DNA of 64,000 nt from Mantis religiosa (taxonomy: Eukaryota > Arthropoda > Insecta > Mantodea > Mantidae), in the NCBI GenBank assembly GCA_030765055.1, contig CM060951.1:54815970-54879969 (forward strand). Reading direction: 5' to 3'. Below the pieces are notes generated by a model that saw only the letters and a program-made list of their open reading frames with translations, was not told where the DNA came from and made no database searches. The first letter of the stretch is position 1. Each line of letters opens with the position of its first letter. Positions 1-10,769 of the stretch are shown here, piece by piece. Made by a program: the position numbers and the translations under genes.

Positions 1-121
1 TAGGCCAGAAAATCACAAACGACACCATTGGGACTAGAAAAAACAAACAGTTTAACCCCAAATGAATGTGGCTTTTCCCGTAAATATTGTCTGAAGCCAC
101 ATTGGCCACTGAAAGGAATTA
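1..121. other. Unassigned flank
   Basis: Short stretch before the first recognisable transposon end. An open frame runs through it into the Tigger remnant, but its translation matches nothing I recognise. Confidence 0.4.
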
Positions 122-949
122 CAGTAAAACCCCGGACCTCTTTAAGCCGGATCAGTTTTGGGGGCTGGAAGTTGTTTAGTGTAGTAAATGAAGATTTGTT
201 GATAGGTAGGTACATTACTCGAATTCTCTTGTTAGCGGGCGAATTCACTACACTCATCCCACCTGCTTTGGAAAGGTTGGAAGAGAAACTTTGATAAAAT
301 CGTTAAAAAAAAAAGTGGCCTGGTGAAAGCGACTTGCCAGAAAATGTTGAAGAAGAAAAAGAAAATAAGTCTGGAAGAAGATGTTAAAAATATCGAAGGC
401 TTTCCAATTTTGATGAAGAAGACGTTGACAATTGCTTGCAAACCGACAATGTCGGAGGAAGGCATTATTGCATCATAAAGTGTTACTGAAAATGAAAACG
501 AAGAGTACTCGGATTCAGAAGGTGTTGATGAACCAGCTGTGGTTTTGACCCATGCACAAGCGGTAACATAGATAAATTGATGCTTTATTTCGAGTGTCAA
601 GCCGAAACATAGCCAAATGAACTTCTAATGTTAAAGCGGATGAGAGATGGCGCTGCTCGTAAGCGATACACTAAACTGAGACAACAGAAGTTCACTGCCT
701 TTTTTTTACTACCGACTAGTTTGTAGCTATATTTACTACAGTGCAAATACACAGACTATTACAGTATATACAACGTTTGTGTTTTTGGTGTAAGAGTGCC
801 GATAGAAATGTCTTAACTCCATTAAAAATATTTCGGTGATGTACATAGTTTTTTATTTTGTTTTTTCGGCATTATCCGGATAACCCGGATCTCTGTTAAC
901 TCGGATCGGCCCTGCTCCCAGTTGATCCGGGTAAACGAGGTTCTACCGT
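122..949 (+). mobile_element. Tigger/pogo-type DNA transposon remnant
   Basis: The left end (from 122, CAGTAAAACCCCGG, then TTTAAGCCGGATCA) and the inverted right end (to 949, ATCCGGGTAAACGAGGTTCTAC read on the plus strand) form degenerate inverted termini of the AGTAGAACCTCGTTTA...CCGGATCA type seen in pogo/Tigger elements. The body is only about 0.8 kb against about 2-2.5 kb for full elements, so most of the transposase (HTH and DDE core) is deleted and only the C-terminal tail is left. A TA at the right edge fits TA target use. The inverted ends align imperfectly, so exact boundaries are uncertain. Confidence 0.65.
320..715 (+). pseudogene. Tigger/jerky-type transposase, C-terminal fragment
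   Basis: Translations in shifting frames give the acidic tail and final helix typical of Tigger/jerky transposases: an acidic stretch (ENENEEYSDSEGVDEP) followed by VVLTHAQA, then PNELLMLKRMRDGAARKR at about 610-665. In the family this corresponds to the conserved end in which a valine-serine-histidine segment is followed by LLxLRRLRDxAAxKR. At least two frameshifts and several stop codons interrupt it. The DNA-binding and catalytic domains are absent. It cannot encode a functional protein. Family assignment rests on my recognition of the C-terminal motif, not on a database search. Confidence 0.65.
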
Positions 950-1579
950 ATTTCCATTTGCTGTTTTATACAGTTTTCCAGATCCTTTCGTACAATGTCG
1001 CTGTAGGTGAACCAGTAAACAATAACATTATTTTATTTTATTAGGTGCTAAAACTGACACTGTCATTTCGTCACTTCACTAGCAGGTAATCTCAAAATAT
1101 CACCTAATTCAGGCAATAGAGCAACATTTCTTTAGCAAACTGCATAGAGGTTAAACATCTGAAATTTAATTTAATTTATTGGAAACTTGTATACCTATGT
1201 GATAAATTTGCTGATGCTGTTTTCTGCATTCCACCATTTTTGTGTAATTTCAGGAGTATTTTCCCCCTAATTCCTAAAGGATAGGAGGTGAGAAAGTAAG
1301 GGAGGTATTTTGAGTGGCTTTGTGGGATTCCGCATTGAGCACCCCCGTGAGTAAAGGTAAGGATGCAGAGCCGGCCGTCTATAACGGCGGGCGGGTGAAG
1401 AATGTTGCCAGGCGTCGAACATGACCAAAAGGCCGTGATCGAGGCGCGTGGGGAGTAACGTTGAACGTGAAGGAAGGTGTTCAAAGGTGAGGAGTGGAAA
1501 CTGAAGTCTGTATTGTAAATATAATAATTGCAGTGGAGAGCATATTTCCGGCAGTTACTGCCGGAGTGAGTGTTGTACA
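950..1579. other. No gene recognised; possible 3' part of the adjacent retroelement
   Basis: AT-rich to about 1230, then a moderately GC-rich stretch (1320-1580) directly downstream of the minus-strand ORF1 pseudogene. A 134-codon minus-strand open frame (1176-1580) shows no endonuclease or reverse transcriptase motif. It may be residual 3' sequence of the retroelement. Confidence 0.35.
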
Positions 1580-3271
1580 TCAGGTGAGCGATTGTGGGCG
1601 AGGTGTTCTCCAGATGTTAGGGAAGTGAGCTTGGATCCTCTTGGTGTTTTGTGAGTCATAAACGGCGATGATTTGCTCTGCAGATTTCAGGTCATTAAGT
1701 CGTGTGTGCAAGCTGCCGCCCATTTCTGTAAGTTGTGAGTGGAGCTGATCAAGTCTACTGTTGACGGTGGAAGAGTCCGTTGACTGGCTGGTTAGTGTGT
1801 CGATTAGGTGAGCCTCCACTCGGTGCTGTAGTGAGGCAAGTATTTCATTCTGTTCGCTGGCTAAGTGTTCGCTGCGTTGAAGTTGGGAGTTGATGGTCTT
1901 TGTTGTCTGCTCTACCTGGATTATGGAAGAGTAGAGTTGTTCCAGTGGAGTAAGTCTGTCGGTCAGTAGTCTGTGAATGGATGTCAGCTTGTCTTGCAGG
2001 TCGATGAGGGCGGCGTGGTTTGAGTTCTGTTGATGGGCAGCGGCGGTGACGGAGTCTTCCAGGTTGCCCAGGCGCTGGTTTAAGTTAAGGACATCTGAGT
2101 GGAGGTCCTGAACTTCTGTTGGAGTCCGGTGGTTGGCGGGCGGTGATTGTTGTGAGAGGTCCTGAAGGGAGTGGAGTCTGCTGGTAACTTGCTGCAGGTC
2201 CTCCCGGAGGCAACCAAGGGCTTGCTGTCATCCCGCAGGCTCGCTGATGGCAGCGCTCCGAGGTGTTGGTCCCGCTGAAATTCCGCGAGGGTATTCAGGG
2301 CACTGCGCCTGCCCTGTGAAATGGCCGAGGCCATTACATATGGCGCAGTACCTACGGCGTCGGCGGAGATCGTGGGCCCTGCATACTGCTGTTGGAGTGG
2401 AAGAGCCACAGTAATGACACCGTGGCGGCGCGGTGCATGTGTCTGCGCTGTCCGTAGGCGCAGCAGTGCCGGCACGGGATGTGGCGCTGCAGTCTGCTGG
2501 CCTCTACCTTCAGGAGCTGTCCCAATATGTGCAGGCCTGACGTCAAGGCAGCGTCGCGATCCTTAGGATTCGCAAACTGCAGGCGCACATATGTGGTCGG
2601 GCCCCTTCTATGCGCGTGGCACTCAGGACTGAGGGCCAATTCTGCGATGCTGCGGTGTGCAAAAACCTCACAGGAAGGTCCCGAGGGACTCCGGTGATTA
2701 CTGCTGGGTGGGTAGTGTAGACTCCTGTCGGCTGTTGAGTGGCGGTGGTAGTTGGAAATTATGGTGTTGGTGACGATGGCTGTGTAACAGCAAGATAGAC
2801 CTGTGGTGATTCCTGCGGTGCTGCGTCTGTAGCTGGCCGTGTGGTGCTGGGAGTTCCAGCTACCAGGTGAACGGCGGTTGACTGGGCACCTGGTGGGCAT
2901 CCTGCGCGGTGGGGGAAGTGGGCCAGGCTGCCCAGAACTTCCCCGTCAGCTCCGCGGGAGGCTCCCTCTCGTCTGCCGGTACCGGCAGCGAGACGGGAGA
3001 CGGCGCCAGAGAGCTGGCTGGTGAGGGCTGCGGTGAAGGCGGCTTCGGTGCCTGGCTCTGCTTCCGTGTTGCGGCGTTCTTCTTCTTCTTCTTCTTCTTC
3101 TTCTTCTTCTTCTTCTTCTTCTTCTTCTTCTTCTTCTTCTTCTTCTTCTTCTTCTTCTTCTTCTTCTTCTTCTACTGCTTCTTCTTCTTCTTCCCCATGT
3201 TGCTGGTCGTTTCTTGGGGAGGGTGATGTGTGCTACTCGGAGTCTTCGGCGAGAGTGTGTCCCGTCTCCAT
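1580..3271 (-). pseudogene. Jockey-type non-LTR retrotransposon ORF1 (gag-like) remnant
   Basis: Read on the minus strand from ATG at 3271: METGHTLAEDSE, an in-frame stop, a poly-Glu run encoded by a GAA repeat, a Ser/Thr/Pro-rich segment, a compact domain (VRLQFANPKDRDAALTSG at about 2588, ...LLKVEA) and then zinc knuckles. The first (PCRHC) lies near 2474 and the last (YCAICNGLGHFTGQAQC, a CX2CX4HX6C form) at about 2345-2292. A Gln/Ser-rich coiled-coil-like tail with repeated LxxL and SQLQ segments ends at TAG 1580-1582. This order (partner domain, three knuckles, helical tail) is that of jockey-clade ORF1 nucleic-acid-binding proteins. At least two frameshifts (near 2430-2470 and 2230) and stops break it. 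No APE/RT follows downstream. A domesticated gag-like host gene is possible, but the lesions argue against it. Confidence 0.65.
3077..3195. repeat. (TTC/GAA)n microsatellite inside ORF1
   Basis: About 32 perfect TTC units (3077-3173), a short interruption (tactgc) and a further short TTC run to about 3195. On the minus strand it reads as poly-Glu in the ORF1 frame. Confidence 0.95.
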
Positions 3272-3720
3272 CAGCATAGATTGTGAATAGGTGGCACAGC
3301 AATGTGCTAACCTCTAAGAAAACTTATATTAACTTTCCATAGAGGGGATAATTTTGAGCTGTTGGTGTTAAATTTATTCCTGAAAGTCTTAGGGAGATGC
3401 AACAATTTTAAGCCCACATTATAAATCAGGTAATATAGTCCCTCGGATACATTATAATGTGACTTATAATGTGGAAATCTGCATCTTAAGTTTGTAGCAA
3501 TGCTATGTACATTAGAAGATTAAAGTAAACATAAACAAAACCAACCCTTGCATTTTGATCGTAGCGTTGCTTCTTCGTGGTTTGATTGACCCTTCGCTCT
3601 ATAAATAGTTCCTCGAAAACCTAGTATTTCAAGGTTTAAGAGCTCACTTTATTTCTTCTAAAGCGCGAACTGTTGAGTACTAAGCATAGTTCAACAACTA
3701 TAAATTAATTTTAACCTACA
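3272..3720. other. No gene recognised
   Basis: AT-rich sequence between the ORF1 remnant and the IS630-like fragment. The part nearest 3720 may be the 5' terminal region of that transposon. No terminal repeat was identified. Confidence 0.4.
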
Positions 3721-3778
3721 CAGCGTATAGAGCTGTGAGAGGGGGGGGCATAAGGAGGCGAAAACAGTATGCATCAAC

Positions 3779-4110
3779 ATGGCGGAACGAGTGAGTGTTG
3801 TTAAACGTAAGTTACGTAGTGGTGAAAAGACAATAATAGTGAGCTTGTTTAACAAGTTCTTTAAGAAACATCCAGAACTCTCTATCAATGAAGTGGTGGA
3901 TTTAATATCCAGAGTTTACTGCTGTGTCAGTTTCAAGTATTTACAACGCCCGCATATAAAAAGCTACGGCTTTTGAGGTTAGAACTCTCGGCAACCCTAT
4001 CTTATTCTCTCGCTGGACAGAACATAAAAGTAGATACTAGTAGCGAAAGTGCTGCTATCTGCAAGGCACTCTTTGTTCATCTGTCCGTCACAGAAGTAGG
4101 GTTATAGTTG
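3779..4110 (+). pseudogene. IS630/Tc1-type transposase, N-terminal HTH fragment (copy A)
   Basis: Starts at ATG 3779 and reads MAERVSVVKRKLRSGEKTII..., a basic helix-turn-helix N-terminus with SGEKTIIVSLFNKFF and PELSINEVVDLISR. It parallels the 33492 minus-strand copy (QTGEKRIAVHVFNALIEKNP, LSVREVEQLCSEVTGVSV). A one-base shift near 3910 is needed to continue into AVSVSSIYNARI, the end of the HTH. After that the sequence loses similarity. The family is the arthropod DDE_3/IS630-like group that normally carries a YLDETW catalytic motif. That part is absent here. Confidence 0.6.
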
Positions 4111-4219
4111 CTTAGCAATAAGGTGCTGTGAGCACGCGAAGAAGCAAGATACTATTCGTAAGTACAATGATGAAGGATGCCTCCATATAGCGAATCATGA
4201 GATTAACGTGATGTAAAAT

Positions 4220-4680
<461 letters not shown>

Positions 4681-4830
4681 TTATAACTTGCAACTATGTT
4701 TAAGATCGAAATAATTTGGGTAAGCTGTTGCAATATATTTTCTAGGAACAGGTGCAGGTACTGCATTTCTGGGATGGCCTTTGGCGCGTCCGAAGTAGTT
4801 GTGAATTCTGTATTGACCAATATTTTCCAA
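4681..4830 (-). CDS. Candidate terminal coding exon, unknown product
   Basis: On the minus strand a possible acceptor (tttgccgcag) is followed by an open frame of 49 codons ending at TAA 4681-4683. It begins LENIGQYRIHNYFGRAKG and contains PAPVPRKYIA and PNYFDLKHSC. The residue mix (many Arg, Pro, Tyr, His; few Leu runs) looks more like real coding sequence than the AT-driven open frames around it. The upstream polypyrimidine tract is weak. Its phase does not directly match the 15149-15236 exon, so at least one more exon would be needed if they belong together. I do not recognise the protein. An overlapping frame (SWKILVNTEF...) is also open, which lowers confidence. Confidence 0.22.
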   Translation of the reverse strand: MENIGQYRIHNYFGRAKGHPRNAVPAPVPRKYIATAYPNYFDLKHSCKL

Positions 4831-4883
4831 CTGCGGCAAACCCGCATACCAGTGTTAAATTGATTGGATTCTAATTGGAGCAA

Positions 4884-6912
4884 TGAGTTCTCTTATCCTC
4901 AGGTGAATGGATTTAGGAAATGGATTTTGGTGGTTGTTGGCTACTCAGTCGTATTAATAACACTTTGTTTGTTGCAGAATTATTTGGTTTAATTCCTACT
5001 AAGTTTGCTTATCGACTTGGATCGGTGATCACCTGTTAGTAAAATTCCTAACATAAATTCAATTTTACTTGAAACCCTGGATTACTTGTTTAAAGTTACT
5101 TCCGCGCAGTTTCTATGCCTTCTTTATACGGCGACTACTTTGTTCTAATAAGCTTCTAATGCTGCTTCCACTTACGCTAGTTGCGCTATTCTTAACTTCC
5201 TTACATTTCAGACTTATAAATCTTCGCTTCTCTTCTTAACGCCCATGAACACGCCCTTCCTATCTTTGTATCACCTTTTAAGTAAATTTTTTCTTACTTC
5301 ACGATTCAGTTCGAACCTTATTCTGATCCCCTCTCTAACTTAATCACATGACCAAACTAGCTCACCCATATCAAAAGTTACATTATTATAGGTTTCTCAT
5401 TTATTTCGAATTTTTGCATTGGTTTGCAAAACTCATCTAACTCATTGACGTTAAGCCCACCCTGAGTTGGGGAACGCCTACCCTGAGTTGTTTGTAACGG
5501 TATAAATCGTTATCAAATCAGCGAAGTAAATCCCTTTAGTGTTCATGCTCAGTTGCATTTTGAAAACCCTTTTTGTCCCAACACATTCCTGGCTGAAAGT
5601 ATCCTATAGTTCTCAGACATTGAACTTTTACTAGCACAAAGAAGGTAACGGTCCTTCCTTCCTGTCTCTCCGACGTGTACAGAATTTTACAAGAATATTT
5701 TCTCTTTCTTGCCTGGATGCTAGTATATATGTTATATTAAATTATATTCTTCCCTTCTTATTCTTTAAGTCAGCTGCTATTTTAGTCATTACTCTATCCA
5801 TTCTAATTTCATATTATTATAACAAGTTTTTTATATTAGTTTAGCAAAGCATTTTTATTAATATATCTTCTTTTTTAATTATCTGATTTCGATTAATTCG
5901 CCACCCCCTAATCGCTGCCTGATACTGCCGTTACACAACCAAAATTAAATAACCGATAATCTTGTTTCTTATCAGTATTGAGCATTTACTCGTATCTCTT
6001 ATGAATATGATTAATTACAAGCCTATCAGTACATTAAAAACTTTTGTTGAACTTTTATTTATTCTAACATATGATTAATTTCTTCTTGAAGAACGATTTT
6101 ATAGAATTGAATTACCAACTTTGTATGGTATGCATAATATGATAGTAAAATGACATGTGAACTGTAGTCAAACAAAATGACGTTAATTCGGGTATTATCT
6201 CTTCATTTCTGACACGAAAATAAAGGCTGTTGCATAAGATTAGAGAAAGAAACAATGTGTAATAACATGTACACTATCTGCGATGCCAAAAAGAGAGATA
6301 TTTTGGCTCGATCATTATGTATTAGACAAATTACTACTTATCTTTGCACTTTGAACAGACGTGTTGCACTCATATGAGTTTCTATACTCATACAAACACC
6401 TACTTCATGTTAATCGAAGTAAACATTTGCAGAAATTGTTTTATTACATGTACAGTTGTAGCTACAATGGGAACACAGAACACGTAGGCTTAAGCGATGT
6501 TACAGTCTCTTAGTAATGGGTCACTATTTTCTTTGCAAGCCCAGGACATGAAAAGACGAATGATTTCCCATTTAAGAAAAGTACAAGTATTGGAAATAAT
6601 AAGAAATATCTGTAAAATTGTTCAGTCCTCAAAAATGTATTGGAACATAAATTGTGAGTTAAAGATTTAGATTTTTTATTTAGTAACATTTTATCTATAT
6701 CTTACAGTTTTATTTCTGAGGATATTCTCAAAATTCAAGAAATACATTTAATTTGTTATAAAATATCTTCTAACTATGATATTTTAATCTAAATAGCTCA
6801 GGGCACTTTTGAGAAAATTGCGTTTTCGAAAAATGGTTCGTGTAAGGCTAGTCCTTGGGAGTTGCTGTGCATAAATAAATGACAATTCTAGTATTTAACC
6901 TACTTTTTTTCC
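4884..6912. other. AT-rich, no gene recognised
   Basis: About 2 kb of AT-rich sequence with stops in all frames and no motif, terminal repeat or tRNA-like box I can support. Around 6560-6840 it weakly resembles the AT-rich interspersed family with copies at 18.9 and 23.1 kb. Confidence 0.4.
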
Positions 6913-7141
6913 CCGTGTCGGTAGCATAGATGGTTGCGTGTCTACCTCACGTTCAAGAGGTGCCGAGTTCGAATCCTGGTCGGGGTGTGTTACCTGGATA
7001 AGGTGTTTCCGTGGTTTTCCTTTATTCTGAAAGACGAATGTCGGATAACTCTAAGCTTTGTGGATTCTTGACTCATTTGAGCATCATTTCACCCATTCAT
7101 TCATCGTCCGATATGACTTAACTTTGGGGGACGTAAATTAC
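6913..7141 (+). mobile_element. SINE family B (tRNA-derived), copy 1
   Basis: Matches the family layout seen repeatedly in this window: tRNA-like head (GGTAGCATAGATGG as box A region, GAGTTCGAATCC as box B), a middle segment with TTACCTGGATAAGG and CTGAAAGACGAATGTCGG, and a 3' end CATCATTTCACCC...CGTCCGATATGACTTAAC...GGACGTAAATTA. The tail is replaced or extended by a long AAG microsatellite. Confidence 0.85.
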
Positions 7142-7378
7142 AAGAAGAAGAAGAAGAAGAAGAAGAAGAAGAAGAAGAAGAAGAAGAAGAAGAAGAAGAA
7201 GAAGAAGAAGAAGAAGAAGAAGAAGAAGAAGAAGAAGAAGAAGAAGAAGAAGAAGAAGAAGAAGAAGAAGAAGAAGAAGAAGAAGAAGAAGAAGAAGAAG
7301 AAGAAGAAGAAGAAGAAGAAGAAGAAGAAGAAGAAGAAGAAGAAGAAGAAGAAGAAGAAGAAGAAGCAGCAGCAGCAG
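7142..7378. repeat. (AAG)n microsatellite with short (CAG)n end
   Basis: About 75 perfect AAG units (7142-7366) followed by four CAG/AGC units to 7378. It starts exactly where the SINE B 3' tail should be. Confidence 0.97.
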
Positions 7379-7495
7379 AAACGACTTTACATGTGTGTTC
7401 TATTCACACTCTCGGAATATTTTTCTACAAATACTTTTTTTTTAAATAACAAGAAAATTAACGGTTGATGGATAGAGTAAACAGAAAAATTCAAT

Positions 7496-7568
7496 GCCAT
7501 GGCCGGGATTTGAACCACGGATCTCCTGGTTTCCGTCCAGTCACTCTAAACCTTTGAGCTACCATGGC
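7496..7568 (-). pseudogene. tRNA-like unit C2-1 (73 nt)
   Basis: Minus strand begins GCCATGG and ends CCATGGC (perfect 7-bp acceptor stem). It has box A TAGCTCAAAGG and box B GGTTCAAATCC. The anticodon loop ACGGAAA lies between CTGG/CCAG, so the nominal anticodon is GGA with C at position 33. The T stem (CGTGG/CCCGG) has two mismatches, so it is not a credible functional tRNA. Confidence 0.7.
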
Positions 7569-7810
7569 CAACGCACCGTCCTGACATTAAATTCTCCAGT
7601 TCACTCGTATATTTCTCCGGTAGACCACTAGGGCGTCTCGCATCCGAGATACACCGTTTGTGGCGACTTACTATTGTAAGTACTTAAGTCCCAGGCTTCA
7701 TCATTTAACTCTTATTATTTTAGTTAATTGATGGAAATTAATCATTTCTCCACACTAGCCTTATATAGGGTAAGATATTTGATGGATAGAGTCAACATGA
7801 AAAATTCAAT

Positions 7811-7883
7811 GCCATGGCCGGGATTTGAACCACGGATCTCCTGGTTTCCGTTGAGTCGCTCTTAACCTTTGAGCTACCATGAC
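7811..7883 (-). pseudogene. tRNA-like unit C2-2 (73 nt)
   Basis: Second minus-strand copy with the same box A/box B layout. The acceptor stem carries one extra mismatch (CATGAC at the plus-strand right edge). It sits between the 95-bp inverted arms. Confidence 0.65.
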
Positions 7884-8055
7884 CAACGTGCCGTCCTGAC
7901 ATTAAATTCTCCAGTTGACTCGTATATTTCCCCGGTAGACCACAAGGGGCTCTCGCATTGAATTTTTCATGTTGACTCTATCCATCAAATATCTTAGCCT
8001 ATATACGGCCATTGTGGAGAAATGATTAATTTCCATCAATTAACTAAGAAAATTA

Positions 8056-8949
8056 ACATTGGGACTCAGAATAGCTAGCTTCGGCTTATTAAGGCTTCAG
8101 AGTTTAAGGGTAGAAATCCGTCGGAGGCCAATGATAATTTATTCTCTCAGGCTTAAAAATCCACAGCATGGCTTCTTTTGGTAGTCATGTAGTAGATTTA
8201 AGGACATCAAGCCTGATAAAGAAGCTGAACAGTTAAAGACCGTCCATTAATAAAAGTTCTATTTCGTGATTGTGCCTTAAGCATAAACTACCCGGAATAA
8301 AATTGGCAGCTTCTTAGTGTTGATGGTACAAAGTCGCTTGCAAGATCCTTGTTATAAGTGCAGGTAATACTGTCACCTTGTGACTCAAAGGTAGTAAGCA
8401 TCAAACGCTTTGTGGTACTATAGCGGAGAACAAATAGCACCAAAAACCCATCTTATTTTAGTATAGCCGCAAGGGACTCACTTTGGTAAATTGCTTCTTT
8501 TATCTTTAGAAGTGAGAAATGCTTTTTTTTCACTGCTTGTGTGAGAGTGGTTTCTATTTCAGTTTGTCTCAACAAAGGCTGCTTTAAACGCACTCCGCAT
8601 TTCCGAATAAAAATTAGCCCTCTTATAATCTCGAGAACTTCGATGCAAAAGGAAGGCATTGAAATTAAGCTTAGAAAGGAACTTCACGAGAGAAAAACAT
8701 CTACATAAATCACTGTATATTTCAAACGTTAAGGCTCACCCAAAGCACTTTTTAATTTCTGCACTTGACTTCTTAAACCCTTAGCAAGTTTAAAGTAATT
8801 AGAAAACGATGCATGAATAAATGTGAGTTTAATCTTTGGAGTCCAAAGCATTATAGCACTTATAGAACCAAAATAATTATTATATTCCTTTTTTCTGTAA
8901 AAAAAAAAGAAAAGAAAAGAAATTTCAGCTAGCTTTCTATGTAAGGATC
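8056..8949. other. No gene recognised
   Basis: AT-rich. Two modest minus-strand open frames (8453-8659 and 8729-8980) are leucine/lysine-rich. The segment LRSQVQKLKSALG looks coiled-coil-like and is followed by GTGAGC, but I cannot support an exon call. Confidence 0.3.
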
Positions 8950-9165
8950 CTAACCGAGGGAGGTGGCTCCACGGTAACATGGAAGCCTAAAGTGTAGGAA
9001 ATATCGGGCTCGATTGCCTTAGGTACCAACCAATCTGATAATGACTTTTCATGGTTTTCCCGGTTCGGTATGCCAATCCTGGAATGATTCCCTTCCAAAG
9101 CGAATTTCTTTTCTTAATCATTTCCTTTCTTCTTCTTCACCTCGTCGCAATGATCAGGGTATTGT
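8950..9165 (+). mobile_element. Possible SINE, unclassified
   Basis: GGTGGCTCCACGGTAACATGG resembles a box A region and CGGGCTCGATTGCC a box B, 60 bp apart. It is followed by TTTTCATGGTTTTCCCGG, reminiscent of the middle of SINE B. No second copy was found in the window. Confidence 0.3.
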
Positions 9166-9743
9166 CCTTATTTCTATAAACTAAACTTAAATAAAGATAT
9201 ACCAAATTATGTATACAAATACAGTGTCCTCTACATTAACGGGGCAGAAGCAGAATTGGAATCCAAGTAGAAAAAATTCACTGCAGCCACATTACTCATC
9301 CAAAAGTGATTAAATTGATGGCAGCAAACTATGATTTAAAATAATAATTTTCCTAGGCTTTTATCCCTCTATTATATTTGATATTTAGCTCATTTTCGTA
9401 TAAAGATTATTGCTATACTTTAAAACTTATAAGTATAATGTTTATAAAACTTATTTTAAAATATAAACTATAAGGATCATTTTATGGACACGTTGTTAAT
9501 TTTGTGGGGAGTACTTAACACATTTCTAATAGTTATAACTGAAAAACATAAAAGTATTTTAAAATATGGAATCATACAATTTAAAACGTAAATTTTCATT
9601 GGAAAATTGCTTGTTCACCCTCATCATAACTTTTTTCCTCGGTGCTTTTGTTTTTAATTTCTCTTTGAATTTCCAGGGATTGAACAGTCAGGAAAAAGAG
9701 AAGTGACAGTGATATTAGTTCAAATTAATGAAGTTACTGTGTG
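9166..9743. other. No gene recognised
   Basis: AT-rich, with no terminal repeat or conserved motif seen. Confidence 0.4.
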
Positions 9744-9754
9744 AGCTAAGCGAA

Positions 9755-10010
9755 ATGAAATGAAATGTGTAGTGTTTAACGCCTGCTTTTACTACATACG
9801 GCACCGCAGGCGGTGACACTGATGATGCATGAAATGAAGATGGAGCACCGGTGGAATGAGATGGTGGGGGAAACCGGAGGTGCCGGAGAAAACCCGCCCC
9901 AACGCCGTGTTGTCCACCACAAATATCACTTTGCGGTCGCCTGGGATCGAACCCGGGCCGCCTTGGTGAGAGCCAAGCGGTCTAACCACTGAGCCACGGC
10001 GTGGCCTTTA
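9755..10010 (-). mobile_element. SINE family A (tRNA-Glu-like), copy 1
   Basis: Minus strand: GCCACGCCGTGGCTCAGTGG (box A), a GGCTCTCACCAAGG loop and CCCGGGTTCGATCCCAGGCG (box B), resembling tRNA-Glu(CUC). Then a body with GTGGACAACACGGCGTTGG and a short 3' end ATGTAGTAAAAGC...GTTAAACACTACACATTTC. Flanked by an 11-bp target duplication AGCTAAGCGAA at 9744-9754 and 10011-10021. Second copy at 33079-33320. Confidence 0.9.
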
Positions 10011-10021
10011 AGCTAAGCGAA

Positions 10022-10769
10022 GACTCACTGAAAGCTGAACTAGTTTATTAAGTGTCAGTGAAAACTGAGTGAAGTTTTCAAGAAAACTGAACGAAGTCAC
10101 GAAAGTATTGGAGTCGCTAAATTTTACTGTTGAAATTTCAAATCCTAAAAGAGGTTTGAAGTTAAACTAGAACTAGACTACTTTCAGCAGTTTTATAAAC
10201 TCATCCGTCATTTCCTTAGCTTTTGTTTGATTTTGATGTCTGTATGTGTATCTGCAGACAAAATCTACCTCTCCTGCCGTAAAGGTCAGCAACCCTTGAA
10301 CATTTAAAATAGTTCCATGTAATTTGGATATGTTTTAGTACTTTCAGCCTAAGTACATATTTTATTGTGATATCTGAGATTATTTGGTGCATTAAAACTT
10401 TAATTATAGAACATAATGTTAGCATGTTTCGATGTATTTCACAAGGAAATGTTCTGTATTGTGTTTTGCCACTAGGATCCTCTAGCAGGCAATATAGCAC
10501 TTTGAAAATACTAGAAAAAGTCTGATCTTTTTATTTCCCAATTTCAGCACAGTGTTTAACGTATGCCTATTGCATACTTGTTTCAACAATAGTTAATCAT
10601 AAAAAAAATCTACAGGAATACAAATTAACCAGCGTCAGTAATTATAAAGGTATTTAGGTTTACCGCGCTAGCTCCTTCGAACTGGTAATCGATTAGTCCT
10701 GATAGCGAAATCTAAACTAATCGCCAACGGAAGCTGAGGTGGCTGCTTGTTGCGAAAGTTAAGAATGTA
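10022..10769. other. No gene recognised
   Basis: AT-rich. A 94-codon minus-strand open frame (10216-10500) has no recognisable motif. Confidence 0.4.

Larger units (their letters stand above)
7460..8055. repeat. tRNA-like foldback repeat, type C2 (two units)
   Basis: Two direct units (7462-7765 and 7768 onward), each with a minus-strand tRNA-like sequence, followed by an inverted copy of the unit end. The segment 7721-7815 reappears inverted at about 7957-8050, giving arms of about 95 bp around the second tRNA-like unit. Related palindromic or tandem units occur at 14.4, 56-57 and 59.6-60.1 kb. Confidence 0.75.

Noticed and set aside
28..294. 88-codon plus frame at the window start as a gene
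   Set aside because: It runs from unassigned sequence across a transposon terminus into non-coding sequence of the Tigger remnant.
7058..7468. 136-codon frame with a poly-Lys run
   Set aside because: It only reads through a SINE end and the (AAG)n array.
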